This document shows, one piece after another, positions 1 through 11,522 of a stretch of DNA of 64,000 bases. The DNA is from Archilochus colubris (Eukaryota > Chordata > Aves > Apodiformes > Trochilidae), in the NCBI GenBank assembly GCA_023079485.1, contig CM041090.1, positions 7,004,519 to 7,068,518 of the forward strand, read 5' to 3'. Position numbers and translations under genes: made by a program. Below the pieces are notes generated by a model that searched no databases, was not told the DNA's origin, and saw nothing but the letters and a program-made list of their open reading frames with translations. Within the stretch, counting starts at the first letter, position 1; every line of letters starts with the position of its first letter.

Positions 1-3000
1 TTTATATAAGAAGGAACTGTCAAAAACAATCCCCCAGGTGTTTCTGCCACATTTAAAGATGAGCCACACAGCAATGAAGAAGAGTCCTTGTCAAGAGCTA
101 ACATTAGGTCCCACATTACCTGCAGCATGGACTACTAGTCCCAGCGTTGTTGTGATTTTCGAGTTGCCTGATCTTGCAGCTTCTGGATCTGAAATGAGGA
201 CAGTTAGGATAAAGATAAATATTGAAATTATGCTTGAAGAAAAACTGTAAGCACCACTGCACATGTCTCTACTAGCTGCTTTGGCAGTTATATTCAAAAT
301 AATTCTGTACCATATGAAGTTCTGCCAGCAAGCGACAGAATAACAAATTCTTTGCAATTTAGAGGATCACTGAAACAGGCAGAAGCTGCTGCTTTTTGGT
401 TTTTCATCTCCTGAAACTGAGTTCTGAACTAAACTCCTGAACCAAAGTTCTGGGCCACTAGGGCAAAGAAAACCTAGTTTTGCACCTTTAGAATTCTCAT
501 TCTGACCCTTAAAGCACATAGCCCAATGTTGGCATTTTCTTTAGAGTGACTGTGTGGGGCAGCCTCTGTTACACTAATTCTGTGTCAATTCCTCTGTTCT
601 GTGCGTTTTACTTTTTCTTCCAGATCAGTTTCTTAAATTTTGAGGGCCAAATGGCACCATCAGAGGAGATCATGTGGGAGAAAATGGGCAGCCAAAGGCA
701 GTAAGACACTTTTTCAGATGACAAAACACCTTTGGTGCATTTCAAACTACAATCTGAGAAGGAAGCCACAGGCAAGAAACAAAGGCAACTATAAGTATTT
801 TGAGAACCTTGCAATGAGGTTGAGAAATCTTTAGGTTAAGCAGGAACTATTTTGAAGTACAGGAGGCTCCAAACCAGTGTGGAACTACAGCTGTGCAGTT
901 ACAGTAGCAGACCAGATCTTACATTGAGTAATTTCTGTAGTCTTATTTAAAGTAATTATTTGTTCTTTGCACATTTTACCAACATGCATGACAATTAAGT
1001 AAGAAAACCAAATGAAGCTGAGATTACACACAACCACAGAACAGTAAGGGGTTGGAAGGGACATCAGAGGATCATCTAGTCCAACCTCCCTGCTAGAGCA
1101 GGATCTCCTAGGACTGGTTTGAGAGGAATACATCCAGGTAGGTCTCGAATGTCTTCAGGGATGGAGACTCCACCTTAACCTTAAGTTTTTTGAAAAGCTA
1201 AAGAAATCCCCTACATGTGATTAATTAGCAAGTCTAACTGAAGAGAAACTTTACTTACCATCTGTAGAGTGCACATGAGAGCTGCCTAGCTGATCCACCA
1301 ACAGCATGAAGACAAAGCCCAGGACAAGTGACACACCAATGTAGGCATGCAACCTGGAATGGTCATGGCCATACTCATGTGCAGCTGAAACTTCTGCAAC
1401 CTTCTCAGACTCCATCACATGCTGCATCTCACTCGCTGGGTGATGCTTCCCTGTGGCAGGCAAGGAAGCAGATTAGGAAAGGGAACTGAAAATGGCACGG
1501 TCACTCTTCTCCTCCTTTGCTGCAAGCATTCCTCACATTTTCCTGAGTAACACAGAAAAGTTCTCATTTGGGGTCAGTCTTGGATCATTTACTTAGGGAA
1601 AAACATTTGCCTTGTTCACCCCTCCCCATACCTCTTCATCAGGCAAAAGCAAAGGCAGCATTAATACTTGATAACTCAGGCTACTTTGTTTAAACATTGC
1701 ATTTTAAATACAAATTGATTGATAAAACCTGCTAAATAATTATTTTTAATTGAAGTTGAGACTTATGTCAGTATTCAGAGATACTATCAAGCAGTTCAGT
1801 TATAAACTTCATTTCACTGGGAAACTACAGGACGAGAACATAGGTTCCATGCACTAAAAGATCCAATGCAATCTTTAAGATGAACTTTTTACTCAGAGCA
1901 TCAGTCTCTAGTTAAACAAGTCAGCATTGATACACTCCATTGATATGGATAAGAACAACAGTTCAGTCAGAACATTTCTACAAATGTCACTACCATACTA
2001 AAAGCCCGAAGTCCAAGCCCTGGGATTATGTAAATGTTTTATTTCCCTACACAAGCTTTAATTCCATGCCCTCCCCCAGACATTTGCTCTGTCTACCCTG
2101 ACATTAGGCGAGTTCAGAATTACTTTAAAACTTAAGAAGAGATAAGATGGCTGGAGGTTTTTAGTTAAGTTGCCATAGTATAAAATGCTTTATTTGCTGC
2201 ACAGTTCATAATTTAAAAAAACATTTTCAAATATTTCATAGGTTCATATTCATAGGTGACAAGTGCCTCTCCCTAAAATTACTCTTAGAAAGCAGAGATG
2301 TAATATAACTTCTACAGGTTGCCATTTGCCCAGCATGTGTGATCTGTATCACGAGCAAATCCTCACCACACACAATTCCCACCAGTTTGAACAATCACAT
2401 CAGTCTTGCACTGAATTTACATGGACTTAAAGAAAAAGTAGGTTTTTCTGGCACATGCATTTAACATTTTCAGCAGTCTTTGGCCTAGTAGCTCTCGAGA
2501 TAGATCCATGAGATCCTCCAACCTTGCTTATGACCACTGCTTCTGCAGTGGGCAATGTCTAGAAGCACACAGCTTTTCCAGTACTGGTCACCAAAGATTG
2601 GCATGAGTTGCCTTAGTACATTTATGCCAAATAGACTTATTAAAGCTATTTTAAACAAAATTCTAGGTATTCGTTCCAGCTGACATAAGCAAAGAATTAT
2701 GTCTAAGGCTCCTTCTGCCAACACAATACAGAAATCCACTGTCAGAAAGGTACTTGTACCAAAGATCAGGAAAATGAATTTTTAATTAAATTTAATTAAG
2801 TTCCCAAGTACCATACAGAGAACAGTAAACATCTGACCTCTTGGTTTCAAGCTCTGTCCTCACCTGTATCATATATTCTTTTTCTTTTTTTTTATATTTC
2901 CCCTTACAGCCCCTGGTAGAGACAATACATCAGGCTAGAAAGCCCTCTGGGTGATGCAGAAGAGGCATTTAATGCTCCTTGGCATATTTGTCATTATAAA

Positions 3001-6000
3001 CAGGTGTATGCCCACGGCAGGTAAGGGGTTTTACACACAGTAAGTACTTCTCAAATGTTTCCAGGGAGAGAAGAGATACAGTAAATCTACTTCTACATCT
3101 GATACCTAAAGTTAAATCAGATGTTTGAGTTGCATGCTATTCTTGAATACTCTAAACTACCTACCATTCAGTACAAGTTCCCTCAATTTCAGAACAAAGC
3201 CAATGCTTACAACAACCATATTTAGAAGGCTCAGTTAATATTTGTAAATTTCTTTAACATTCTTTTAAGGAAATATTGTTTCTCTGATAGAACAAATGAC
3301 AGTATCAAAGGCTATATTTGTAATTATTTTCATAGTCTCCACTATACTTAGAACACAAGTAACCTTCCTGTATTTACATGGGATGTCAATAGAATTTTTT
3401 AATAAAAAAAATTGTAGTGAAATGAGGCAACCAGGTGCCACTAATTGCCAGGCAGTGGGCATGAGCTTGTGTTAAGCCCACCTGTGCCTGATTAGGGCAG
3501 GGCCCTCACTGCACATGAGCAGGATTAGGGGGCCAATAAAAGGTGAGGCTCAAACTCACAGGCTCAGCTCAGTCCTGAGCAAGCCAGCAGAGAGGTCAGT
3601 TGCTCTCGGAGCACTAGCACTGATCCAGGCTGGTCAGCCCTGAGGGCAATAGACTCAGAGCATTATTTGTGAGTTTCTGCTGGAACACCTGGTTGGACCT
3701 TGGAGCGCTGTGCCCTAAAAGAGGTTCATCTTGCTAAAAAAAATAAACTAGAGAGCCCATTTGCAAAGCTCCAGTTCATATGCAACACAGTCCAATATAA
3801 GGAAGCAGGTGACATTAATTTTTATGCACTCACAGAGTGATGGAGCACTAAAACTAAGAACATGAGGAGGACTCTGTCATGCTTGATCAGGAACTGTATC
3901 TTCTCTTAAAAGCTAACTTAAGGTTAAGATTTGCACCCGGGGAGGAGTAAACTCAGGTACCAGTACATGCTGGGACCCAACTACCTAAAAGCAACTTTTC
4001 AGAAAATAATCTCTAGATCGCTGTGGAGACAAAGTTTACCATGAACCATCAGTGTGCCCCATAGCAAAGAAACACTGAGTCTTGGCTTGGCAGCAGGTCA
4101 AGGGAGGTGATTCCTGCCCTCTCCCTGGCAACAGTGAGGCTGAGGCCACACTCTGAGCACTGGGCTGAGATTCTGTACTCCCCAGGACAAGAGACAGCTG
4201 GACATACTGGAGGGGCACAAAGATGACTACCTATGAGCAAAGGCTGAAAGAGCTGGGGCTGTTCAACCCAAAGAAGAGAAGGCTCAGAGGGATCTTAGCA
4301 ATTTATAGAAATAAATACCTGATGGGGAAGGGTATAAAGACAGCAGAGCCTTACATATTAATTATTTGTTCCTATCTAACCCTTTTAATTCTACCTGAAG
4401 TTTGGAGTGACCTACTTTATGCTGTCCATTGGCTGAATTCTGTTCTAGAAAACACTCCATCCAAAGTGACCTGAAACAGTAACATGCACAAACTCCCTTA
4501 GTTTCATTCTGTATTTCTTGCTGTTTCGGGGGACAGCAATGCCAGCTAGAGCATCAATTAAGGAAGCTTGCATCATAAATTCTAAACATCTTTACTAGAA
4601 ACAATGTTACTGATTTTAGTTTATTATGTAATGGTAAGACAACTAACAGGACTAGTGTACAGCTCTTAAAAGAAACTAGTATAGTAAATATATTGTTTCA
4701 TTGGTCTAACAGCTAACAGTATTTTCTCAGTATGAGAACAGACAAGGCTTTTGGAGGAGTAATTCAGCTTTTTTACTTCAGAGCAGCAGATTTGTTCTGC
4801 TTGATTAAAGGTAAGAATACCAATGTCTGAATTTATTATAATAATTACAATTCAGCAGAGTCTCTCTCACCTTCTATTTTTCAAGTTGACTCTAGATTGA
4901 TTTTTTATTGAAGTGAGAGACAGTACAACTTTCGCGCACCTAACTTTATTAAAAAAGAAAATGAAAAAATAATGGCAACAAACAAAATGGAGCACATTAT
5001 ACATTAAGACTTTACCCAACATATGTGGCTTGGGTGAGAAAACTAGAATTTTTGTCATTTGGGGGGGTGGGGTGTCATTTGGTTGGCAACTACTTTTCAG
5101 AAGTTCTAGTCATTAACAGCAAAAACTTGACTTACTCTAGCAAGTCATCTTGCTGAAGTAGTCATATATCTTAGATGAGACAATTGAACATCCATCTACT
5201 GTACAAAATATTGGCCTACTGCCATTACTACAGACAAAACACATCAGAATAGGGCTTGAAGGATTAAAAAAACCATTATCTTCCCCTTACAAGATTGAAT
5301 CAGTAAAATAATTTTAGACCATATAAGATTGTTTCTGACCATATAAAGTTAAGTTTGCTCCAGATTATTTCAAGCCATGAAACATTACTGTGGCTGAGTT
5401 ACCTTTCTGACAGTGGTTACACAGCTTCACCAATTAAAACAAAGGACTGAAGTTGCCAAAGGAACTTTGTTTGCTAGTAAGAGTCAAATCAATGTTTCAC
5501 TACACGCACACATAGGTTTATGACCAAATAATAATCCGAATCATGGTGTGCTATTTGCTCTCAGCCTACAAGGTCAAAATTTAGAAGTTATTTATTGTGA
5601 CACCTGTGAGAATATACATAAGCAGCAGTCAATGACTTTTGTATCAGTGACAAGCATCTGTTTTGATAACAAGTAATCAGTCTCTTGAATTAATTTACAC
5701 TTGGAACTGGACAGACACCCTTCTCTCCCTTTTTAAGTTCTGTTGGTTCTGTTAAGTTCTCAGAATCTGAAGCTTAGCTTTGAATAGCCTTGATATGAGA
5801 AAACATTTTCGTAGTTAAACCCATTCACATATGAATTTTGCCTCTCTGCGACATAAAAATATCATTACAGGCAAACTGGCTTCAGTCACAATACTATGAC
5901 TTAGGAATTCAGTCTGAATTCATTCACAGAACAAATTATTTTTTTCCTAAGTAAATACTTCTGGTATTACTACTGCAGTAATGGGAAGTACCTTTTCCTC

Positions 6001-9000
6001 CACGTACTAAACTTGAAGCCATATGGCATGTAGCTCTAAATAGCAGACTGCAGATTTCATACAAGAAATGTCTCATTTAGTGAAAAGAAAGCCAAAACCA
6101 AACATTTACATCAATTGTATTTACTGCTAGCCATATCATTACAAGAAAACTTAATCTACTTAGAATTAAAATTGAATGGAAAGCAAACGCACAACTACAG
6201 CTCATTAGAGACATCCTACATTAAAGTGCACAAATTACAGCATAGTATAAAAGCATGATCAGAGGTTCTTTCACGTCTTGATGAAGTGATGATTTTATAA
6301 ACCATCTTCTGTTTACTTTAAATCTAAGCAGAACAACATAAATTTAGTGGAAACTAAAACATGATAAATTAAAGCATATTACTAAAAAGAAATTTAAAAC
6401 CCTGTAGAAACAAGAAAAAAACCTGTAGTACAAGAAAAGCAGAGTATTACAATTATCTCTCAATCCCACATTAGTAAGAACAGTATTTAGACTCTTGCAG
6501 TTTTCTAGAGCCCCAACTTTATAGTCCTTTCTCCTGTGAGTACTAAGTTGTTGCTGTTTGCCTACAGAAAAAAGATCTGATTCTGAGCATACTGGAAAAC
6601 TCACATTCATACAACAGTAACGTAATACCACAAGACTTGAAGCTAAAGCAAGATTTAAAGTGCATTCCGAACAGATGTAATGAGCCCTGACCATTTCAAA
6701 TAATGTCAGAACCTCAAATTGAGGTTTACTGAGACTTTTGGGTGTAAGGGGGGCTCCACACTCACATCCCTACAAGACACATAATTGCTGTTAGCTTTGA
6801 GCTATTCATTGAAGGCTGTGAAGTTGAAGACAGGTGACAGCAGACTCCAACTAGATGCTTGGGCTTGGAACCACACACAGATATCCACATGCAGCAGACA
6901 CCACCACCCAAGAAAGAAATTTCTCCTGCTCTGTGAACTAGACCTATATAACCATCACTTTCAGCCAAGTATATTAAGCTAAGGTAACTCCAAGACATTC
7001 TTCAGCTTCAAAGCTGGAAATTCTTATGAGGGCAAGTAAGTATGTATCTATAAAACACTTCTGTAACTGCTTTGATGAGAAGCAACCTGAACAACAAAAA
7101 ACCAACAGCAAATAGCCACAACTTCATTCTCTGCCAAAGGCACCCTTACATCTCCTTCCATAAAGTTTGACTCTTCCCAGAAGAAAGAACACTACACATG
7201 ACCTGGCATAAATGGCTGCAGTTCCACAAGCAGTACAGCACCCAGACCTTCAAATGACCTGATCACTCAGCAAGTCTTCCCATCAGATCCCTCTCTGAGA
7301 TCACCATAACCATCCCACCTCATGCCTGTGGCAGTTCTGTGACTCTATGCTGGCTGTGTCATGCTGCTGCGAAACCCTCCTACCAAACCCTCGTGTCAAA
7401 AACCCTAGAAACAAACCCCAGTAGATCGTAACACCATGACCCGAGTCATCTTGAACAAGGCCATCTGGGTTTGGTTCTTACCCTCCAAAATGTCTTCATA
7501 AAGTGCATGTACTCCTTCAGGCACAATAACAGCCAAGGCAGTTCCACACAGCAGCCCAGCACCCAGAACAGTCACCAATTTTAATCTTTCCTGCAAGAAA
7601 GTACAAAAGAAGTATCACCTTTAAGAATCAATACTGAATGATTCACAAAATCTCCTGCAGGTTTTCATTCAGCTGCACAGTCCTGTATTTCTGTTATCTT
7701 TCTGAGAAGAGAGCACAGAACCATAGAGTGGTTTGGGTTGGAAGGGACCTTAAAAACCCCCCTGCCATGGACAGGGACTGTTCCCACTAGACCAGGTTGC
7801 TCAAAGACCCATCCAGCCTGGCCTTGAATCCTTCCAGAGAGAGGACAGCCACAGCTTCTCTGTTGGGGGAAGATACCCAGTGTCTGATGAAGTCAACTGA
7901 AGCAGGAAATGAAAGTTTAAGATGACTTATTTGAATGTTAAAAATCAGACGAAAAATCAAATGTAGCATAGTGGAAAATAGCAAGAATTGCTATCTTTGG
8001 CACTAATGGTCACTGGGATCCAATTCACACTCCAAAACCTCACACGATAAAGCCTGCAACACTTGGTAAATCATTATACAGTGTCAATCTACATGAGAAG
8101 ATATAACCTTCAACACACACTGTTCATAAATTCATTTTGCAAAAATACAGGAAAAAATAAAATTATTTTTATACTGTAACACTATTAATCTCTTTTACAT
8201 ACATATTTAAATACAGGGGAAAAAGTGTCAAAAGTAATACTGTTTTATTAGAACTGGAAATACTGAATACTGCTTACTCTCATTTAGGCATACGTAAATT
8301 TTGAAGACCCATGAAAACCATATACACTAATAAGGAACTGTTTCAGAAGTCCCCCTCTCCTTTTCAGTACAAAATACACAGAAAACAGAGCAATCTACTA
8401 ATAAAAAACTACCCAGACAGGCAAAAGTTATCTCGTTAGTTGTTGATTTTTGCATTTAGACTACAACTTAGATACAGTCTCAAGAACTGGTGTAGCATTG
8501 TTTCCAGACCAAAGTTAGACCAAAAGAGTACTGCAAATCAGGATTAAGCAGAAAGGATACCTGCACAGAGAAATGAAGTGAAGCTCTGTTCAGTTTGTAC
8601 CCTTTTACCAATGTTTAGCCACACCTGGCTTTGCTGGAGTTTTATACTTTCAAGAATACCCAAATTTAATGATACTAATAGAAATCAGTAGGAAATCAGA
8701 ACATAACCAATAGGTTCCAAAGTAAAAAACCCACTCATCTGAAGAAATATATTCAAACCAATGAATAACTTTATTGTTCTCCAGCATCTGGGGTGTACTG
8801 TGTAAAGCAGTCATTTTTGTTTTCTAATCATTATTTCTGGCCAGTGGGAGGAAGCATTCTTCCTCACAAACCCAAAACTTTTTGCATATAACATACAGTC
8901 CAGTCAATTCAGTTTGAAACTGCCTATGTTGCACAGGCCTAAGCAATCGTTTTTAACAAACAATTCTAATTACACACTTCCTGGATTAGGTAGTATTCAC

Positions 9001-10664
9001 ACATCATTTGCAGAGAGATTCAGCTTCTATTTTAAACCAGCACAGCATGCAGATCCTTAAAATACCTAATTTAAGTCCAACCCTGAAACAAGAATTTCTG
9101 AGAGTTTAAGATACCACAATAAACTTGCCTGTGCATGTGTGTACTGTTGGTAAGACCCCGGAGACACACAAAGCTGACAGATGTGTGATTACTGCTTATG
9201 CACATGGTTTTGTGTCCACAGCAGATCTGTGTACCTGCAGCTGTTGGGAACCCCAAAAGTTTTAGGATTCAATTATATAAGTAAACCATGTGAACACAAA
9301 TCAAGAAGCCCACCTTCAAACACCACCAAATATCAAATCAGGTGACTATCAAGTGCATACATGAGGAATTGCAACCTTAAAAGGAAACAACACTAGGCAG
9401 TGTTCCCAGCAAATCTGCAAGAAAATCTTTCGTAGGCTTCAGGGCAAAAAGTGAGTTTTGAAGAGCAATTGAGTGGAATCAACAGCAGTCAGGACATGGA
9501 AAGGAATGTCCATCCAAGGACCAGAGGAAGCACTGGCAAAACAGAATGATGCTAATACTTATGTAAAAACTTCAGAATTTATGGCCCTGTCTCAATCCAT
9601 CCAGCTATACTGTACCAAAAATGAACAAACAATCTTTCATTCCATGCTGGTCAGAGCCCACTGCTCCCAAAGCCTCCCAGTAACAGAGTCCGAAGCACAG
9701 GTACAACCAGCTCTGGGACCTGATGGAAGAACAGGTCATGTCTCTCTTCCAGCACCTGGCTTTCCACAAGCTCCCACCAGAAACAGGAAACTCTTGTAAG
9801 AGAGCTTTTACAATATGAGAAGAACTTAACTCTTACTGAGGCAACTTGTATAAAACAATCACCATTTAGAAAGAGAAAAAAGCATCAGGAGACTTCCAGA
9901 GACTGTAACAATCATCATCACCTCAATAATAACCTCTTAGAAGCATCCAAAAACATTCACTTCTGAACCCCTTAGAAACCAAATCTCCTATAACAACACC
10001 TCACATATCCAAGATGTTTTTCCAAAAGACTCCCTTGAGTTCCATAGGGCAGTAACAGAACTCGAAGTTGTGTTGTAATCAGGGCTAAGGTTTCATTTTC
10101 AGTGGTATAAGCTGTGAACAAAACTGTGAAGCAAAACAAAATTTTCTGAGAATATTCTTAGAATTGTAAAAAACCTTAGTTTGAAAGGTCCACAGACACA
10201 TAACAACAGTTAAGCTCTGACTTCAGCAGCTTCTAAAAATAACTATGTCCTGATGCTATCATGTCCTTTTCCACTACATGCCAAGACTTTGATTCACCTG
10301 AAGTGGAGACACTGAGATCAAAGTTGGCTTTTTTTTAATGGTTTTTATACTGACTGTAGAACAAGCATAATTTTGCAATGCGATTTTGAAAGAAGATCGG
10401 TATCGCATTCAAATTTTCCTTAAACGTCTTTTTAAGTTACAATATTGCCCCCAGCAGCATTGCCGTAGTTGAACCGGTACCGCACCATCTCCTCCTGGGA
10501 GATCTCTCCATTTAGTTTCTGCTATTTTCCCTTAGCAAGCAACAAGCAGTTCGGCGAAGCTGTCTTACCTCGGAAAAATTAACTGCCAAGGGGATAATTC
10601 CTGCCACATAGCAGGCGACCAGCATGGCCAGAGACAGCAGGCAGATGGAGCGGAAATCATCCAT
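1..10664 (-). CDS. SLC39A9: SLC39A9 (ZIP9 zinc transporter), 5' four coding exons, partial gene
   Basis: ZIP-family (SLC39) metal transporter, which moves zinc into the cytosol from the Golgi/trans-Golgi or cell surface; ZIP9 is also reported as a membrane androgen receptor. Coding exons read on the minus strand are 10664-10569, 7590-7482, 1450-1259 and 188-120, joined in phases 0, 1, 1 and 1, giving about 155 residues. The rest of the roughly 307-residue protein lies past the left edge. The start is the first ATG in frame, with G at -3 and +4. Visible parts: a first membrane segment ending [13 protein letters not shown], a second around [20 protein letters not shown], a His-rich cytosolic loop (HHPASE to HEYGHDHSR), a third segment around [20 protein letters not shown], and the start of the segment LGLVVHAA. 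The catalytic-type HxxxD metal site is only half visible because its last exon here ends after HAA plus one base. The gene starts in the CpG island shared with ERH. The identification is strong because length, phase and sequence all match human ZIP9 as I know it. Confidence 0.96.
120..188 (-). CDS. SLC39A9: SLC39A9 coding exon 4
   Basis: The 69-base exon starts after TCATTTCAG and ends at G|GTAATG. It encodes [20 protein letters not shown] plus AA. In ZIP proteins this leads into the helix that carries the metal-coordinating His and Asp residues; the His is here, and the following Asp would be in the next exon, outside the window. Confidence 0.94.
189..1258 (-). other. SLC39A9 intron 3
   Basis: Intron of 1,070 bases between coding exons 3 and 4. 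Apart from a CR1 3'-end fragment at 1031-1174 I see nothing in it. Confidence 0.85.
1031..1174 (-). repeat. CR1 LINE 3'-end fragment
   Basis: GGTTGGAAGGGACATCAGAG and ATCATCTAGTCCAACCTCCC followed by a GGATGGAGACTCCACC motif are the reverse complement of the CR1 3' UTR. The element is truncated at its 5' side and its terminal ATTCTATGATTCT repeats are degenerate. Confidence 0.88.
1259..1450 (-). CDS. SLC39A9: SLC39A9 coding exon 3 (His-rich loop, TM3)
   Basis: The 192-base exon lies between the acceptor TGCCTGCCACAG and the donor G|GTAAGTAA. It encodes the histidine-rich loop between membrane helices 2 and 3 ([11 protein letters not shown] ... HEYGHDHSR), the third helix [20 protein letters not shown], and HVHSTD. 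The loop looks about two residues and about two histidines shorter than the human one as I remember it. Confidence 0.95.
3413..3738 (+). mobile_element. Solo LTR-like element, copy A (diverged)
   Basis: It begins TGTAGTGA and shares with copy B at 14007 the blocks ACCAGGTGCC, CACCTGTG, GGGGGCCAATAA and CAGCCCT in the same order. It ends TTGCTAAA, apparently a decayed form of the GCTACA end of copy B. It is flanked by AAAAAT on both sides (3407-3412 and 3739-3744), though the A-rich context makes this repeat weak evidence. CCAATAAAAGG could serve as a promoter or poly(A) element. No internal retroviral gene is present. Confidence 0.62.
4026..4350 (+). repeat. CR1 LINE fragment, sense, ORF2 C-terminal region
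   Basis: A diverged stretch whose order matches the end of CR1 ORF2: ATGAACCATCAGTGTGCCCC, a block like GTGAGGCTGAGGCCACACT, then a readable [20 protein letters not shown]. Frameshifts and deletions abound, so it is an old copy. It is antisense to SLC39A9. Confidence 0.82.
7482..7590 (-). CDS. SLC39A9: SLC39A9 coding exon 2
   Basis: The exon follows the acceptor TTTCTTGCAG and stops at the donor G|GTAAGA. Its 109 bases encode [20 protein letters not shown] and on to YEDILEG, the second transmembrane segment and the short conserved stretch [12 protein letters not shown]. It ends one base into the Gly codon, and that phase matches the next exon, which begins GG-AAG. Confidence 0.95.
7591..10568 (-). 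other. SLC39A9 intron 1
   Basis: Intron of 2,978 bases starting at the edge of the CpG island. It contains one CR1 3'-end fragment at 7714-7885. No other element or coding exon is recognisable; short open frames here resemble nothing I know. Confidence 0.85.
7714..7885 (-). repeat. CR1 LINE 3'-end fragment
   Basis: ACCATAGAGTGGTTTGGGTT, GGAAGGGACCTTAAAAACCC and the block ACTAGACCAGGTTGCTCAAA are the reverse complement of the CR1 3' UTR. Confidence 0.9.
10569..10664 (-). CDS. SLC39A9: SLC39A9 coding exon 1
   Basis: This exon encodes 32 residues, [20 protein letters not shown] then [12 protein letters not shown], and ends exactly on a codon (GAG) before the donor GTAAGACA. It forms the N-terminus and first transmembrane helix. 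The open frame continues upstream, but the only earlier candidate start in frame is a GTG, so the ATG at 10664 is preferred. Compared with the human protein as I recall it, Ile5 is Arg, Ser8 is Cys and Gly17 is Ala. Confidence 0.95.
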
Positions 10665-11251
10665 GTCGCTGCTTTCTGTCCGGTCCTTTAAAGTGAAATT
10701 CAACAGCAACTTTTTCTTTCTTCTTCTCCCCGCCTCTCCCGGCACGCCTCAGCCCGTGCAGACACCGAGCTCCCAGGGAAGCCTTTCCGCCATCTCCGTC
10801 TTGCCAGGTGGCCCCGGCCGGTTCGTTCCCGAGCAGCGGTCCCCGCGGGCCTGGCGTGTGGCAGCAGCCAGCCAGCCCGTTAGAGACAGCCCAGCACCGC
10901 TTCAGGGCGGGGGAAAGCGGGCGGCGAGACACCTGCGCGGCCGGGGGAGGGAGCAGCCTGGCCTAGCGTTCACCTGAGGCGTTGGCGCTTTCCTCCGTAC
11001 CCCCGCTCCCCAACAGGAGGAGGACCGGGGTTGAGGGAAGAAGCGGGCGGGAACGCTAGCGGAGAGGCGGCCTAAGGCGGGCCGCAGCCCTGAGGAGACG
11101 GTGAATGAGTAGGGGGCCTGCGGGACCAGTGCGCATCTCCCCTCACCCTCCCGCCCGCCCCCGCCGCTACCTGGGAGGCCAAGTGGCACCTCCGCCACCC
11201 GCCGCTTCCTCTTCCCGGGCACGCCCCGCCCCACAACCGCCGTTCCCGGCT

Positions 11252-11263
11252 CCAAGATGGCGG
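11252..11263 (+). promoter_or_regulatory. YY1-like motif 1
   Basis: CCAAGATGGCGG is a near-perfect YY1 core (AAGATGGCGGC) in ERH-sense orientation, 257 bases upstream of the ERH ATG. YY1 cores of this form are frequent just downstream of transcription starts in housekeeping CpG-island promoters. Confidence 0.65.
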
Positions 11264-11319
11264 CGCAGGCGACCGCTGCGGCGCGGCGAAGCGCGGGGGG
11301 AAGGAGCGGCTCCCTCATC

Positions 11320-11329
11320 AAAGATGGCG
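11320..11329 (+). promoter_or_regulatory. YY1-like motif 2
   Basis: AAAGATGGCG followed by TCC is a second YY1-type core in the same orientation, about 68 bases after the first. Confidence 0.55.
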
Positions 11330-11330
11330 T

Positions 11331-11344
11331 CCCCGCCCCGCCCC
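11331..11344 (+). promoter_or_regulatory. GC box cluster (Sp1-type)
   Basis: CCCCGCCCCGCCCC contains two overlapping Sp1/KLF-type GC boxes immediately after the second YY1 core. A further CCCCGCCCC lies at 11224-11232. Confidence 0.5.
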
Positions 11345-11519
11345 ACACTGTCTCCCTCTGCCCGCTCCCGGCACCCTCCGCGCCCAAAGTGTGGCGCTCT
11401 GGCGCGGCCGGCTCTATGGTCGGCCGTTGAGCTCGGCGGTTCCGGCGAGCGCGGGGGCTTGTGGGGAGGATCGTCGCGCGCCTCTTTTCCGTGGCGGTGC
11501 TGAGGGAGCGGGAGCCGGG

Positions 11520-11522
11520 ATG
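11520..11522 (+). CDS. ERH: ERH coding exon 1 (start codon only)
   Basis: The ATG in GCCGGGATGG is immediately followed by a consensus donor (ATG|GTGAGC), so this exon contributes a single codon. Without this exon the second exon has no in-frame ATG at its start: it opens with TCG (Ser2). Human ERH has the same arrangement as far as I recall. Confidence 0.9.

Larger units (their letters stand above)
1451..7481 (-). other. SLC39A9 intron 2
   Basis: Intron of 6,031 bases. It contains an LTR-like insertion (3413-3738) and an old sense-strand CR1 fragment (4026-4350), both in plus orientation and therefore antisense to the gene. The rest, 1451-3412 and 4351-7481, is AT-rich unique sequence in which I recognise no gene. 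Confidence 0.85.

Noticed and set aside
10665..10745. 27-codon N-terminal extension of SLC39A9 in frame with MDDF
   Set aside because: The frame is open, but its only earlier start candidate is GTG (10745-10743); the ATG at 10664 has a strong context and matches the known ZIP9 N-terminus.
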